From: Blepharisma japonicum | Lineage: Eukaryota; Ciliophora; Heterotrichea; Heterotrichida; Blepharismidae | DNA length: 64,000 nt | Assembly: GCA_949751835.1 (NCBI GenBank) | Contig: CATKHK010000030.1 | Coordinates: 372,001 to 436,000 of the forward strand | Reading direction: 5' to 3' | In this document: positions 1 through 10,660 of the stretch, piece by piece | Numbering within the stretch: the first letter of the stretch is position 1 | How the letters are laid out: each line of letters begins with the position of its first letter | Notes under the pieces: model-generated | Seen by the model: the letters and a program-made list of their open reading frames with translations, nothing else | Databases searched by the model: none | Told to the model about the DNA's origin: nothing | Made by a program: the position numbers and the translations under genes

Positions 1-39
1 TCTATGGAAATGGATAATGATGAAGAATTTTTTAAATAG
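1..39 (+). CDS. 3' end of a gene cut by the window start
   Basis: An open frame enters the window and ends in TAG at 37-39. It encodes about twelve residues, strongly acidic (MEMDNDEEFFK). An acidic tail before a TAG stop is plausible for a real C terminus, but the piece is too short to name. Nothing beyond the open frame supports it. Confidence 0.3.
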   Translation, partial: SMEMDNDEEFFK

Positions 40-1083
40 GATTTTTAAGCATTATTTTGCTGTATATTTCAAAAATACTGTATGCAATATACTGGATATG
101 AGGCTGTAATTTCTAGTGTGTATCGGGATATCCAATGATAATAGCTTTCAAATGTCATCTTCAGTTGTTTAAGAGTTAGCAAATCTCCTAGGCCTATAGA
201 TTTTCAGTCAACTCAAGCCCACAAAATATTTTGTGTTTACAAAGGATGTGACTATTTTTTCTAAAATTTCTGCTTTATTATTTATCAAGTGTCTTATGTT
301 CATTTTCTGGATTTATTCTATTTGAGTTTTCTGCAACCTATGACTGATTCTAAATCTTTTTTATTTTGATTTGTTAGTGTGTGTAATCTATTAGTTCTTG
401 AAGACTCATGCCATTTTTAGGCTATCTAATATAGCTAGTGCAATTTTGGATATATTGTGCAGACCATGAACGCTTCTTAAGTACAATCTTATGCCAGCTG
501 GCTTAGTTTTGGGATGGTTCTTTGAGGAAAATTCATGAAATCGCTTAATTTTCGCTGAAATTGAAGTATCAGGATCTTAGCTGTAGTCAGTTTTATATAC
601 TTTATTTTGTGATTTTAATTGAGCATTATTTCCAAATTGGCTAATCTGCTAAAATCTTTGCATAAACATAGCCTTCATGACTAGGAATTGGAGAATTATT
701 TTCTAAAAAATCCAATCAAAGTGAGGTTTTGTTTCTTAAAGTGCAGTCTCTAACTGCAAAAAGAATCTGTTTGGAATGGAAAAGATGTTTAATTTCCTTA
801 CTGTGATTTTATTTCCTTGTAAGATTTACTGTGTAAAAATAAAGCTCTTTTTGTCTTCATCTTGAAGAGTATGATTGTATCATTGCCACTTTGGCATAAT
901 CTCACTTTTCTTTAAAAAATAATATAAATTTTTTGGTAGAAATTGATGAATAAGCAAATAATAATTACAAAAAATAGAGTTTATTCCCAACAACTATAAC
1001 AACTATGGGATAAGTATTGATTAAAAGTTAGCCTTTATTGTATGATTATCAAGAAAACCAATATGATTATATTTAGATTGGAA
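40..1083. other. Intergenic stretch, no gene seen
   Basis: About 1 kb of AT-rich sequence with frequent TAA/TAG in all six frames, even when TGA is read as Trp. I see no tRNA fold and no repeat. A non-coding RNA gene or long UTRs cannot be excluded by eye. Confidence 0.5.
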
Positions 1084-1359
1084 TTACTTAGCTGATGATT
1101 TTTTCTTTTCAATAATTCCTTTAAGGTGATCTGATATGTCATTTACACATCTGTCCAATTGAGCTGGAGCCATGTCGCACCGCTTTCTTTCATCTTCAGT
1201 TTTTATTTGGCCTTTTCTTCCGAGACATCTCTGAACAGCACAGCAGAATGGTTTGCACCATTTCTCTGCTTCAACTCTGATTTTTTCTTCATTCCACGTT
1301 ACTCTGACTGTTGCCTCAGGAATAGGAAGAATTCTATTTAATTGCTTCTCATAATCCAT
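1084..1359 (-). CDS. Twin CX9C (CHCH-type) small protein
   Basis: A complete 91-residue protein. Cysteines at 35 and 45 and at 61 and 71 form two CX9C motifs separated by 15 residues. This is the signature of CHCH proteins such as the CMC/COX assembly factors and some respiratory-complex subunits. In that family the four cysteines make two disulfides in a helical hairpin, and the protein is imported into the mitochondrial intermembrane space by the Mia40 pathway. Two further cysteines (39, 40) lie inside the first motif. There is no presequence, as usual for Mia40 substrates. Which family member it is cannot be told from length alone; CMC1-like is a reasonable guess. Confidence 0.75.
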   Translation of the reverse strand: MDYEKQLNRILPIPEATVRVTWNEEKIRVEAEKWCKPFCCAVQRCLGRKGQIKTEDERKRCDMAPAQLDRCVNDISDHLKGIIEKKKSSAK

Positions 1360-2095
1360 CTTGAAAATTATAATGATATTTCATATGAGTTTTCTTAGTC
1401 GTTGGTTTGTGAATTAAGCTAAGCTTGCATCCTAAAGCGTAAATTTCAAAACGAAATTACGCAAGTTTGGACTATTAAATGAGAAAATTTTATATCTTTT
1501 AAAAATAATCTCATTTAAGCAAAACCATTTGCTGGCTAACTAAGGAGATCTTAATAATAAAAATGATGAATTTTATAGGATGTGCTAAATTTGCAGACAG
1601 ATTTGAATGCTATTCCTATAAAAATGCATTATCCTCATAAAAATATTAAGTTTAATATTAATGAGTAGTTATTAAAATCTATATAATTAAAGTTATGATG
1701 CAATAACAGTATATATTTTATTGGCTTATTTATCATAAATTTTATGCACTTATTATAAAGTTAGCAATTAAATATGCTTGAATCATATGTTATTCTAGAG
1801 CTTGTCTAGTGGTAAATAGCATTAAAATTAGATAAAGTAGCATTTATTTTTAATCGTATTTCAATAAATTTAAATGCATCTTATTTTATCACTCTCATAA
1901 TTCTTTTAATCAGCAATATCAAACATTAGCAATTATTTCATTATTATTTTTTACTTAATTTCATGCAAGTTATAAAAATGGCACATTCCAGCAGAAATTG
2001 ATATAAAGTTTCTTACATTCTTAACTAGAAAATCTCAAATTTTCGATAAATACTGCTTAATAAATATACATAGATAAGTATAAAAGAATAACGAG
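1360..2095. other. Intergenic stretch between divergent genes
   Basis: About 735 nt, very AT-rich, between the divergently transcribed CX9C and CCT genes. It probably carries both promoters. No coding frame or structured RNA is evident. Confidence 0.5.
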
Positions 2096-2665
2096 ATGGA
2101 CTACAACGAGAATGAATGTTTTGACGATCTAGACATGGACACTGAAGGCAGATTTTGCGATTCTCCAATGGGAAGCCCTTCATTTCCAGATCTCCTCTGC
2201 GAAACAGATCCACTATTCGGTTTAAACCTCCCTTCTGATACTCTAAAATTGGACATGGAAGATGTTCCTATTTTTGAACCCGAGTCAGGACAAAGCGACA
2301 AAGCAAGCACAGCTGTATCAGAAGGTACTCCTGAGAATTGTGAAAAGACACACACTAAGTCATCAAGCCAGGAATTTGTATCTGAAGAAAAAGAAATGCC
2401 AATTTCACCAATTAAAAGAATTGGAAGTCTTACTCTTGAAGAAAGACATATGAAAGTCCAAAAGTACTTGGACAAACGCCAGAAGAGAACTTGAAGTAAA
2501 CGAATTAACTATGACTGCAGAAAAAGGGTAGCTGATAAAAGAATCAGAGTTAAAGGAAGGTTTGTTACGAAAGAGCAAGCCAATTTGTTATTAGAAGAGC
2601 AAAAGCAAGGAAGCAGCCAAATGGAAATTGAAAATAGTCAGCCTTATCAGGCAACACCTAATTAA
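2096..2665 (+). CDS. CCT-domain protein
   Basis: A 189-residue protein, ATG to TAA. The N-terminal two thirds is acidic and Ser/Pro-rich. Residues about 117-160 match the CCT motif of plant CONSTANS-like and TIFY proteins: Arg-Thr-Trp-Ser-Lys-Arg-Ile-Asn-Tyr, then RKRVADKRIRVKGRFV. The Trp of the motif (residue 133) is encoded by TGA, which is direct evidence that TGA is sense here. In plants the CCT motif binds DNA together with NF-Y-type partners and carries a nuclear signal, so a nuclear regulatory role is likely. Target genes are unknown. No intron was found. Confidence 0.8.
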
Positions 2666-2820
2666 TTTATTTTTAACTATTTAACGGAGTGCTGAGGACT
2701 GAGGACTGAGTATACATCGTTCTATATAATTTTTACAAGAGTTTGATCCCACTGTTCTGAATTATCATATGTTTCTAGAGCGTGCTTGATAATTTCTGGA
2801 TATAGGTGATTTTTTAAACA

Positions 2821-4170
2821 CTATATAAATTTTACATTTATAAAGCCAATAAATAGACCTCTATAAATCTTTTGTTGCCTTGTTAACTGTGCTTCAGGCA
2901 ATAAATGGCTTCCTTTCTGCATAGAATATTCTGCAGTCTTTTTTAACAGCAAACCTATTTCTGTATAAAATGTTTCTCTTAACTTTTCAAGAGGAAGCTC
3001 CCTAAGTTCGAATTACCTTATTTCGCTAATAATAGTGATACAGTTATTATATAAAACGCTGATACTTCCATATTCAAGCAATGGATTTTCTTTTTGCGCA
3101 GTCGATTCCCACATAAACAATTTTACCATAGTCTCAAAATGAGTTAATGCTTTTTGGCACATTTCTAGAAACCTTATTTGTGTTGATGATATTATAACAT
3201 TTTTTATTTCCTTAGATATATTCGCACCAAGTGACAAAAATATGTCTCTATTAATTTCTAGTCACAAAGAAGATATTTCTCTTATGTCCGATATAAGATC
3301 TAATTGGCTGAAATTTCGGGATAAATCTTCAACTGACGCCGAGATCAAATCAAAGCAAAACCTTTTAAATAGCAAATCATGGTCTTTAAAATTAATATAA
3401 AAAATTTCAGTAAAAGAAGGAAGAAAATCTTTGATAGTATTTAAGTAAAATAATATGTAAAGTTTTGGAGTGTTTTGTTTAGATAATTTTTTTGCGAGAT
3501 ATTTCTTTTTGTAGCTGATATATGATTCACAAAGCTGAGTTTCATCCAAATTTTTTAAATGCTTTAGGATGAGCAAATAATTAAAGGTCTTGTCTTTATC
3601 TAAGGTTTCTCTAAGCTGGTCAATAACGTCGTCTTCAATTCTTTGTTTAAGTTCTAAGATTGTATTTCAGAGACCTGCAAATATGCCACATTTATATTTA
3701 TCTTTCAGATTTTCTACGAATTTTAATAGCTCTAAAGCTTCGTTATAATGATGTGCATTTATCAGCGTTTTTAGCAGATTAGGGACGTCAAGGATTTCAC
3801 TAATGATTCCTTGTTGGCTTGAAACCATTCTTAGCTTTTTCTGCTCTTGAAGATTTTCTTCAAGTTTTTGCCAATTGTTTTGAAGTGATTTTTCCAATTC
3901 TGTGGTTTGCTCCAAAGCTGAATTTAAGAATGAGGAAATTGTATTTTCAAGCATTTGTATTTCTTTGCCGTCTCCTAAGGCCTCAATGAATTCTTTGCTT
4001 TCAGTCAATGCTTGCTGCTTCATTTGTTTATTCAGTGTCTGCAGCTCAAGTAAATTTGACTCTTGCTCTTTCACAAGCCTCGGAATCGGATAAGAAAGTA
4101 ATGTGTTGAAGTATTTAAGCGTTGAGTGATCTATAGTCGACTTTTGTAAAAAATACGTAGTAAGAGACAT
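2821..4170 (-). CDS. COG8: Conserved oligomeric Golgi complex subunit 8 (Dor1-like)
   Basis: About 444 residues after removing one 15-nt intron at 3002-3016 (GTAATTCGAACTTAG). TGA codons at 3667-3669 and 3262-3264 are read as Trp. The N-terminal half is helical and contains the Dor1-type stretch 'EILDVPNLLKTLI...YNEALELLKFVENL', typical of COG8. The family subunit belongs to lobe B of the COG tether, which captures retrograde vesicles at the Golgi. The protein is shorter than animal COG8 (about 600 aa). The intron is required because frame continuity to the TAG at 2821 otherwise fails at a TAA inside it. Confidence 0.8.
3002..3016 (-). other. 15-nt intron (COG8 gene)
   Basis: Read on the minus strand: GTAATTCGAACTTAG. 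It contains an in-frame TAA, and removing it restores the frame to a TAG stop 60 codons on. A at position 10 as in all other 15-nt introns here. Confidence 0.85.
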
Positions 4171-4274
4171 CTTTCTAGCTTGAAAATTAATATAATTATC
4201 ATTATTCTCATCTAGTTAATTATTAGTTTGCTTTAAAATCTTTATAAAGCTTTCTTAATTAAGAACATTATGAT

Positions 4275-5819
4275 ATGCATAATGAATTCATAAACTTAAA
4301 TATGAAAAACTACTACAGCAGAGGGAAGCGAGAAGAGATGGAAAACAAGCTAAGACAAGAGCAGAAAAAATTTGAAGCCATGATGCAGCAAGCAAGAAAC
4401 AGACAAAAAGAATTAATCAAAGAAACAAACGAAATTAGAAAGTAATTTTAAAGCAGCATTTCCAAAGTTGCTGCAGCACAAATCAGGCTGCAAGAAGTAC
4501 AGAGACAAGAAGAAGATAGGCGAAAAAGAAAAGATCATAGAGATGTTTATATTAACTATCTTAGAGGCAATAACAGAGGCTGCTCAAGGGAAAGAGAAAT
4601 TTCTGCTTTAGATCTCCAAATTGTTGAGCCTCCTAAAGAAAAAACCAAGATCCCAGCACCAAACCATAATCAGCCAGTTGAATGTAGGATAAACACTCCA
4701 AATACCAAAATTCCTCGTTTTCTTTCAAATTTGAAAGAAGACAAGCCATTATGAAGTAAAGGAGATTTACTTGATAGTCTTGATTTATCAAATACAAATT
4801 TAAATAAAAAACCAAAAAAAGAAGAGTTTGATGATTTAAATAAGCCGGAATGAAATCCTACTGAAAAAGAAAACTGGCTTGAACAAAATATAAGGGAAAG
4901 CATCAGAGAATGAGCCCCAACAAAAGAAATGAAAGTTATCAGTGAAGAAGAGGAAAAACCAGAAAAAATAGAAAATATTAGACCTACCAAAAGAGTCACC
5001 AAAGTGTTATCTGTGAAAAGACAGACCAACCAAAATAATCAGATAAATGCCATAGAGAACCAAGAAAAAGTTACAGAAAAGCCAAAGTCAAAATTTGTAT
5101 CAAGAATTAAATCAATTGGGAATAGTGATATTGATGCTGAGTTTTTAAATGTTGAATTGGAGTGTGTAAATGAAGCAGAAAATAAAATTGAAGCATCTTT
5201 AGCAAGACTTGATATAAAAGCATTAAAAGTAAAGTGTCAAAGCGAAGTGGCAAATCTTAATCAAGAAGTCGAAAAACTAGAAGGGTCGATTGAAAAGCTG
5301 AATCTTCAGATGGATAATAAAAAGGAAACAAAAACAGCAGAAATACCTATACAAGAGAAGCCAATTGTTCAGAAAATTGAATTTAAGCCAGTTGTTAAGA
5401 AAGAACAAAATGAGCCTGTAAAAGCAACATATAATTCTAGATATGAAAAAACTAATGAAGATGAAGGATCTGATAATTTATCAAGATTTGGAATAGATGA
5501 TGTGAGGTCTGTATATAGTGCTCATCCATATCCAAGGAAGAGGCTTATTGATGAAGATGAACGCTCTATGATTAGTGCAATCCCAGGAAAAGCAGAACCC
5601 AGCGAGTATGGAGCTTATTCAGTTTTTGGAGAAGAAACTAAATCAAACAGATCTAAAAAGTATTCAATAGTCCATAGAAAACAGTCCCAACAAAAATTAT
5701 ACTCCAAGGACGCAGAAACAGATATAACAAGTGAGCAATCTGAAACAAAAACAACACAGGGAGATGTTGTAAGAATCAATCCAAATATAGATGTTAGAGC
5801 TTTGTTTTTTGATGATTAA
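4275..5819 (+). CDS. Coiled-coil, Lys/Glu-rich protein, function unknown
   Basis: About 509 residues after removing a 15-nt intron at 4442-4456 (GTAATTTTAAAGCAG). Three TGA codons are read as Trp. The first in-frame ATG is at 4275; a second at 4302 is also possible. The N terminus (KREEMENKLRQEQKKFEAMMQ) and the centre are long charged helices likely to form coiled coils. The C-terminal third is rich in Ser, Asp and Arg and probably disordered. The mixture recalls ciliary or centrosomal scaffold proteins, but I recognise no family and assign no function. Confidence 0.75.
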
Positions 5820-5979
5820 CCTTAAAATTGTGCTTTCTGTAATGGATAATTCTAAAAGCACTAAAATAGCTTTAAATTAAATTAAATTTGTTTAGCTATC
5901 AAGCCTACATAATATTCTGATATTGGTATGGCTTAATTATTTACTGCTTTTTATAGTTTATATTATTAATATATAGTGT

Positions 5980-6633
5980 TTAGCTAATTCTTTCCATTAT
6001 TTTCATTATTTTTATCTCAGAATTCAGGCTTTTTCTCAAATTCTCAATTCTTTGAGTTTTGCCATCTGTTTCTAATTTTATTTTTTCAGCTGAAGGCATT
6101 TGAATTGATATTTGAGAATATTTATAAAGAAGTTTCATTCAAGAATACCATTTATAAAGGGCTGCTGAGCATATCTTTAATTGCATTTCATTTCCTTCAA
6201 ATTCTTCTATGATTGGTTTTATAAGTTCCAAAGCTTCAGGGCTTACTTCAAGACTTTGCAAATCATTCCATAAGCTCCTTCGTTGCGCTACTATTCTATA
6301 TTGCTCTCAGGATGGTTTTTTGCAGCCAAGAAGGATTGGAATGCCTGTCATAACTGTTTCCATAATTTTAGGCGGCTTTTGGTAGGAATATATTTCAAAA
6401 TGATCATATTTAGTAATAGAAAGCAATGCTTCGTTTGCAGATCTCAGTATTGGTAAATATGTTGAAGATATATTATTATTCAATATTCCTAGGTCATACA
6501 AATAAGATAATTCTGCTTCATAAATTTGTATTTTATGAGAGAGGTTATTTATATTTTGCTTTAAGTTTTCATGGAATGGAGCAATTTTTCCTTTAGTTTC
6601 AATAATATTGATTATACTTGAATAAGGGTTCAT
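5980..6633 (-). CDS. Stand-alone protein resembling a dynein heavy-chain stalk/microtubule-binding domain
   Basis: A 217-residue protein, ATG to TAA, with TGA read as Trp at two sites. It starts with helical sequence and then shows KPPKIMETVMTGIPILLG, a Trp-containing segment, and an 'AALYKWYSWMKLLYKYSQIS' segment. In axonemal dynein heavy chains the equivalent order is KxPP...VMxAVxxLLG...W, then SxAAxxLCxWVxAMxxYxxV. There that region forms the microtubule-binding head and the return helix of the stalk. Here it is the entire protein, with no AAA module on either side. Short charged helices flank the head and could be the two arms of the coiled coil. Likely microtubule-related; the match is from pattern reading only. 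Confidence 0.6.
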
Positions 6634-6834
6634 TAATTAATTATTTTATAAATTAAAGAATAGATCTTTAGTATAAATTAGCTATAATTCATATTCAGTA
6701 GACTGAATAAAATTAAACTCAGGTTTATTCAGATGATATTTATTATTCTTTGCTCTATACAATCAGCATTTAAAATTTGCTTATCTATTATAATTCCAAA
6801 TGGTAATGAGAATAAAATTAAAAAGTTAAGCATT

Positions 6835-7878
6835 CTATTGTTCTGGCATCCCATCGTTGACATAGCTAAATCCTTGATAAGTTGGGCTTGCAGCACCTAG
6901 CCTTGTATCTTTCCCCATAGAATCAACTGCTGGCATTCTCTTGAACTCTTCTTCAAAATTGCCTAATCCATGATCTCTATTAACACTTGGCACAAACGGT
7001 GGCCTAATCTCTTTTCTCAGCAGTGCTCCCCAGTTAATTCCTGCAAAAAATGGATGTGCCTTAATAGGCTCACTATCATTTGCACCACCCCCTAATCTTT
7101 GTGCTGGATCTTTCACAAAGAGTCTCAGCAATAAATCTTTTGCATTATTCGACATATATCCAGGAAAATTAATCTCTTCATGTAAAATGCTATTAAAAAG
7201 TTTTTCTCTATCTCTTGTGTAAAATGGTGGCAATCCAGTAAGCATTTCGAAAATTAAAGCTCCTAAGCTCCACCAGTCCACTGCTTTTCCATGGCCTTGC
7301 TTAGCTAGAATTTCAGGGGCAAGGTACTCAGGGGTCCCACAAAAAGACTGGGCTCCTGAGTTATCGATGATATTTTCTTTTGACAGACCAAAGTCTGTTA
7401 TTTTTGCATAACCTTCAGCATCGATTAAGATATTTTCTGGCTTAAGGCTAAATAAGGGTTACTCTCGGTAAACTATGTTTAAGGAATGAAGATGCTCGAT
7501 TGCTGAAACCATACAAGCTGCGTAGAACACTGCTCTGGGCTCATCAAAACGTTGTGCTCGGGATAAATGAAAGAAGAGTTCTCCTCCTGGGCAATATTCT
7601 AATACAAAATAAAGCTTCTTTGGGTTTTGAAATGCATATTTGAGCTTTACGATATAAGGGTGGTTTACTCTTTCTAAGACATTTCTCTCTGTTCGTGTGT
7701 GCTCGACTTGGTTTCTGCGGGCTATATAATCTTTGCGTAACATCTTCATAGCCAGCATTTCTCCAGTGTTGTTTTTTCTGACAAGAAGGACTTTTCCATA
7801 TGATCCTTTACCGATAACGCTAAGAAGTGTGAAGTCTTCAATTGAAACACTGTGATCAACCATATTTTTTAGTGGCAA
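6835..7878 (-). CDS. AGC-family Ser/Thr protein kinase (Akt/S6K-like, no PH domain)
   Basis: About 342 residues after removing a 15-nt intron at 7448-7462, which splits the catalytic-loop Asp codon of YRDLKPEN. The glycine loop is GKGSYG; the Lys in AMKML, the HRD-equivalent YRD, DFG, and the activation loop SFCGTPEYLAPE follow in order. Ser before FCGT is the expected PDK1 site. The C-terminal tail ends in an AGC hydrophobic motif (YQGFSYV). There is no N-terminal PH or other domain. The layout fits a kinase activated by tail phosphorylation. Substrates cannot be inferred. Confidence 0.9.
7448..7462 (-). other. 15-nt intron in the kinase catalytic loop
   Basis: GTAACCCTTATTTAG on the minus strand. 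Removing it turns the interrupted YRE-stop into YRDLKPEN, the invariant kinase catalytic loop. This makes it the best-supported intron in the window. Confidence 0.95.
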
Positions 7879-8242
7879 AGGGAATACAGTTTAAAAAGTT
7901 GATGAGTTATTGGGAGATGACCGAAAATAAAATTAGCATTGATGCTTGAGATTTTATTTATTTCTGCACCTGTTTGAGGAATAATTTGAAGATAAGTTGA
8001 AATTAGGAAATAAATAAATATATTACTTAAATAATGTTCCAAGTATTTATTTGAGATCAATTAATAGGGTGATTGATTAATATCAGGGCATTTCTTAAGC
8101 ATGCCTGAAGTTCCTTACAGATTTATAAAAATAGTAAGGTTTTAGCCCAGTCTATATTTTATCAATGAGTTTCGTCATTATACATAAAATATACACTTAA
8201 AATTGCCATTTTCCCTAGATACTTAATATCGTTAAATTTAAA
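7879..8242. other. Divergent intergenic region
   Basis: 364 nt between the AGC kinase (minus) and the secreted coiled-coil gene (plus). A 63-codon minus-strand frame here looks like chance. No structured element seen. Confidence 0.45.
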
Positions 8243-9679
8243 ATGCAGTTAATAAGCTTACTGTTACCAATTGTGCTCGCCACTGATACTTTAAACTTGC
8301 TTCAGCGTGAAAACGAGCAACTCCTTAACGCAAACTCCATCTTACACAAGCAGCTAGTCCAGCTAGCCCAAATTTCTGATTCATCAGATCTCATTGAAGC
8401 AGATTTTGCTTACAACAAAGAAAAAATCCAAGCAATTTTAGATGGCTACTGGGCTGAAAGTGACGAAGTTGTTAGACTTGCTTTAGCAGAAGAAATAGAA
8501 AATTATTTAAAATCGTTAGCAGAAGACTTGAATTTAATGGGTGGATTCAGTGAAGGAATCCAGTCAACTGAACTTGAAGACCTTATTGTAATGCTTTCAA
8601 GCTATATTGAAAGCACAAAAGAAGCTTTAGAACACGAAGAATTCAATAAAGCTTATAGTGACCTTAAACTTGCATTAGATAGAAAAGAAGAAACTCTTAG
8701 GAAATTACAGCTAGAAAATGCAAAATTGACAGGAAAATTGGACTCAGTTCAAGCTGAGCTAGAGCAGACTTCTCAGCAGTATGAACATGATAAAATAAAG
8801 CTAGATGACGTTAAAAATGAGCTAGATGAAGTTAGAAAAGACCAAGAAGTTAGGCTTGAAACACTAAAACAAACAATGAAAAGTGAGGAACAGATCTCCA
8901 GAACTAAAGAAATCAATGATTTCAAAATAATCCAAGAATCGAATGACAATCTAATAGCCCAGCTTCAAGACCAAAGTGCTCAGCAGTCATTGAAAATCGA
9001 GCAGCTAAGCGTGGATAAATCCAATTTAATAGCAAAATTAAGGCTGCTCAATAACACTATTGATAGAATGGAAAGCGAGCTGCAAGCAAGATCAGCCCAG
9101 CTTAAAGCTGCAGAAGAGAAATTCGAAGAATTCAGGAAACAAGTTGAGTATGACACTAATGACGAAATAAAATCTTTAAGGAACTCTGAGCAAGCTCTTA
9201 AAAAAGAGGCCAAAGACCTCCAAGAAAAGCAGATTGAGCTCCTTGAAAGCATCACAAACTGCACAAAAGAACTAGACCATTTGCAGTTATTAAAAAGACA
9301 AAAAGATAACAGAATCAAAGAGCTTGAACTTGAGCTATCAGAAGCAGAAAATAGGATCGAGCATGCAAAAACTGCAAGATCTCAAGAAATTGAAGGTTAC
9401 AAGCAAGATTTAGACAGTTCAGAAGAAAGCTTAAATGATTTACAAAGGCAACTAGATGACGCACTTACCAAAATTGCAGCACAAAATAACCAAATTCGGG
9501 AGCTTTCTGATAGTTTATCTGAGTCTGAGTATAAAAACAAAAGAAATAGCCCGCCACCTATAGAAGAGCCTAAAGAGCACAAGGAGTCAAAAGAAAGCTT
9601 TTATGAAGCTCCACAAGATTCCTCATATTATTCCTATTCTTCTACGCTGCGAGGATTTTCTTTACCTATTATAAACTAA
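8243..9679 (+). CDS. Secreted or luminal long coiled-coil protein
   Basis: 478 residues, intronless, ATG to TAA. The first 13 residues (MQLISLLLPIVLA) look like a cleavable signal peptide. Almost everything from about residue 95 to 430 is heptad-rich coiled coil (Leu/Glu/Lys/Gln), and the end is Pro/Ser/Tyr-rich. Signal peptide plus coiled coil is the general design of ciliate extrusome and cortical-granule matrix proteins, so that is one possibility. I see no specific signature of the Paramecium trichocyst matrix family. Usage of TGG versus TGA is unremarkable. Confidence 0.75.
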   Translation: MQLISLLLPIVLATDTLNLLQRENEQLLNANSILHKQLVQLAQISDSSDLIEADFAYNKEKIQAILDGYWAESDEVVRLALAEEIENYLKSLAEDLNLMGGFSEGIQSTELEDLIVMLSSYIESTKEALEHEEFNKAYSDLKLALDRKEETLRKLQLENAKLTGKLDSVQAELEQTSQQYEHDKIKLDDVKNELDEVRKDQEVRLETLKQTMKSEEQISRTKEINDFKIIQESNDNLIAQLQDQSAQQSLKIEQLSVDKSNLIAKLRLLNNTIDRMESELQARSAQLKAAEEKFEEFRKQVEYDTNDEIKSLRNSEQALKKEAKDLQEKQIELLESITNCTKELDHLQLLKRQKDNRIKELELELSEAENRIEHAKTARSQEIEGYKQDLDSSEESLNDLQRQLDDALTKIAAQNNQIRELSDSLSESEYKNKRNSPPPIEEPKEHKESKESFYEAPQDSSYYSYSSTLRGFSLPIIN

Positions 9680-9685
9680 TGTTAT

Positions 9686-10529
9686 TTATTTTCTAGGTCG
9701 TCTTTTAACCTGTATATACGGTGGTGTATGCATCATATCATAGTCTCGCTCTTCATAAAACTCTTGTTCTTCTTTCAAGGTTTTTTCGCACAGCTCGCAC
9801 ATTTTTTCAGCAGCTTCACTGGTTTGGTTTAATAATTGTGTTTTTTGGTCTATGCTTCTTGAAAGATGGTCTCTGGAGGCTTCTAATAAATCCATCAAAA
9901 TTGATAGTTTCTTCTTTTGCTTATCAGTTATCAGTTCCATTTTCTTTACTTCGCCTTCTAGATGATATAGAGTAGAAATTGATCGCTGGTATTTAAGTCT
10001 TGCTTCTTTTTCTTCTCTTGTTTGTAAAAGTGCTTTATCAGCAATTTGCATTAATTTTTGAATTCGAAGATCGGCTTCTTTTAATTGATTTTCTCGTTCT
10101 TCAGTAACATTATCAATTTCTTCTCTGATTTCTTGGTTTCTCTCTTCAATACCCCTTAGCTCTTGTTCACGTTTTTCATATTGTCGCTTATTCTCTTCGT
10201 AAAGAGCTTTATATTGTGCTTCAAGGTCTGTTTTTCTTTTAGTTAATTTCTCATTCTTTTCGTTGCGCTTAGAAAAATAAGTTTGAAGCTTTTCAAGCTG
10301 ATATGACTGCTTTTGGCTGAATAAAAATTACTTTTCTTCAGTCAGCTGCTGAATTTCAAGCTTTTTCTTTGCAATTTGCTTTGCAGCTTCTTCAAAAATT
10401 AGCGAACTTTTAACTTTGCTTGCATTTTGGTTTCAGCCTTGCAATTCTTGTATAGGATTTACTTTTAATGTCAGGAGAGGATTCGAGGATTCTCCGAACC
10501 AGCTCTTTTTTAGGGTTAGTTTTATCCAT
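9686..10529 (-). CDS. Cytosolic coiled-coil protein, unknown
   Basis: About 270 residues after removing a 16-nt intron at 10447-10462 and a 15-nt intron at 10317-10331. Both are needed to keep one frame from the ATG at 10529 to the stop, and the spliced length is an exact multiple of three. The protein is mostly charged helix, with a Cys pair (MCELCE) and a basic C-terminal end (VKRRPRK). It is convergent with the preceding secreted coiled-coil gene, with only 6 nt between stop codons. No family recognised. Confidence 0.75.
10317..10331 (-). other. 15-nt intron
   Basis: GTAATTTTTATTCAG on the minus strand, in the coiled-coil gene. Contains an in-frame TAA; A at position 10. Confidence 0.8.
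10447..10462 (-). other. 16-nt intron
   Basis: GTAAATCCTATACAAG on the minus strand. Its removal changes frame by one and joins the N-terminal 21 codons to the long coiled-coil frame. Without it the frame ends at a TAA 19 codons later. Confidence 0.75.
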
Positions 10530-10660
10530 TTTACAAATATAAAAAATTGAAATAAGACTAAATGGCAAGTCTTTTATATAAAACTAATTAAAATTATATA
10601 ATAAAATCAGAAATATGAAATTAAAAGGTCAAACTTACTATCACAATTTCAGAACGTTTC

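Noticed and set aside
2096-2494. CCT-domain gene ending at TGA 2492
   Set aside because: The TGA is the conserved Trp of the CCT motif and the frame runs on to TAA at 2663. Same reasoning removed dozens of apparent short genes.
7869-8060. A 63-codon frame upstream of the AGC kinase
   Set aside because: Overlaps the kinase start in another frame, has no conserved feature and is of a length expected by chance when only TAA/TAG stop.
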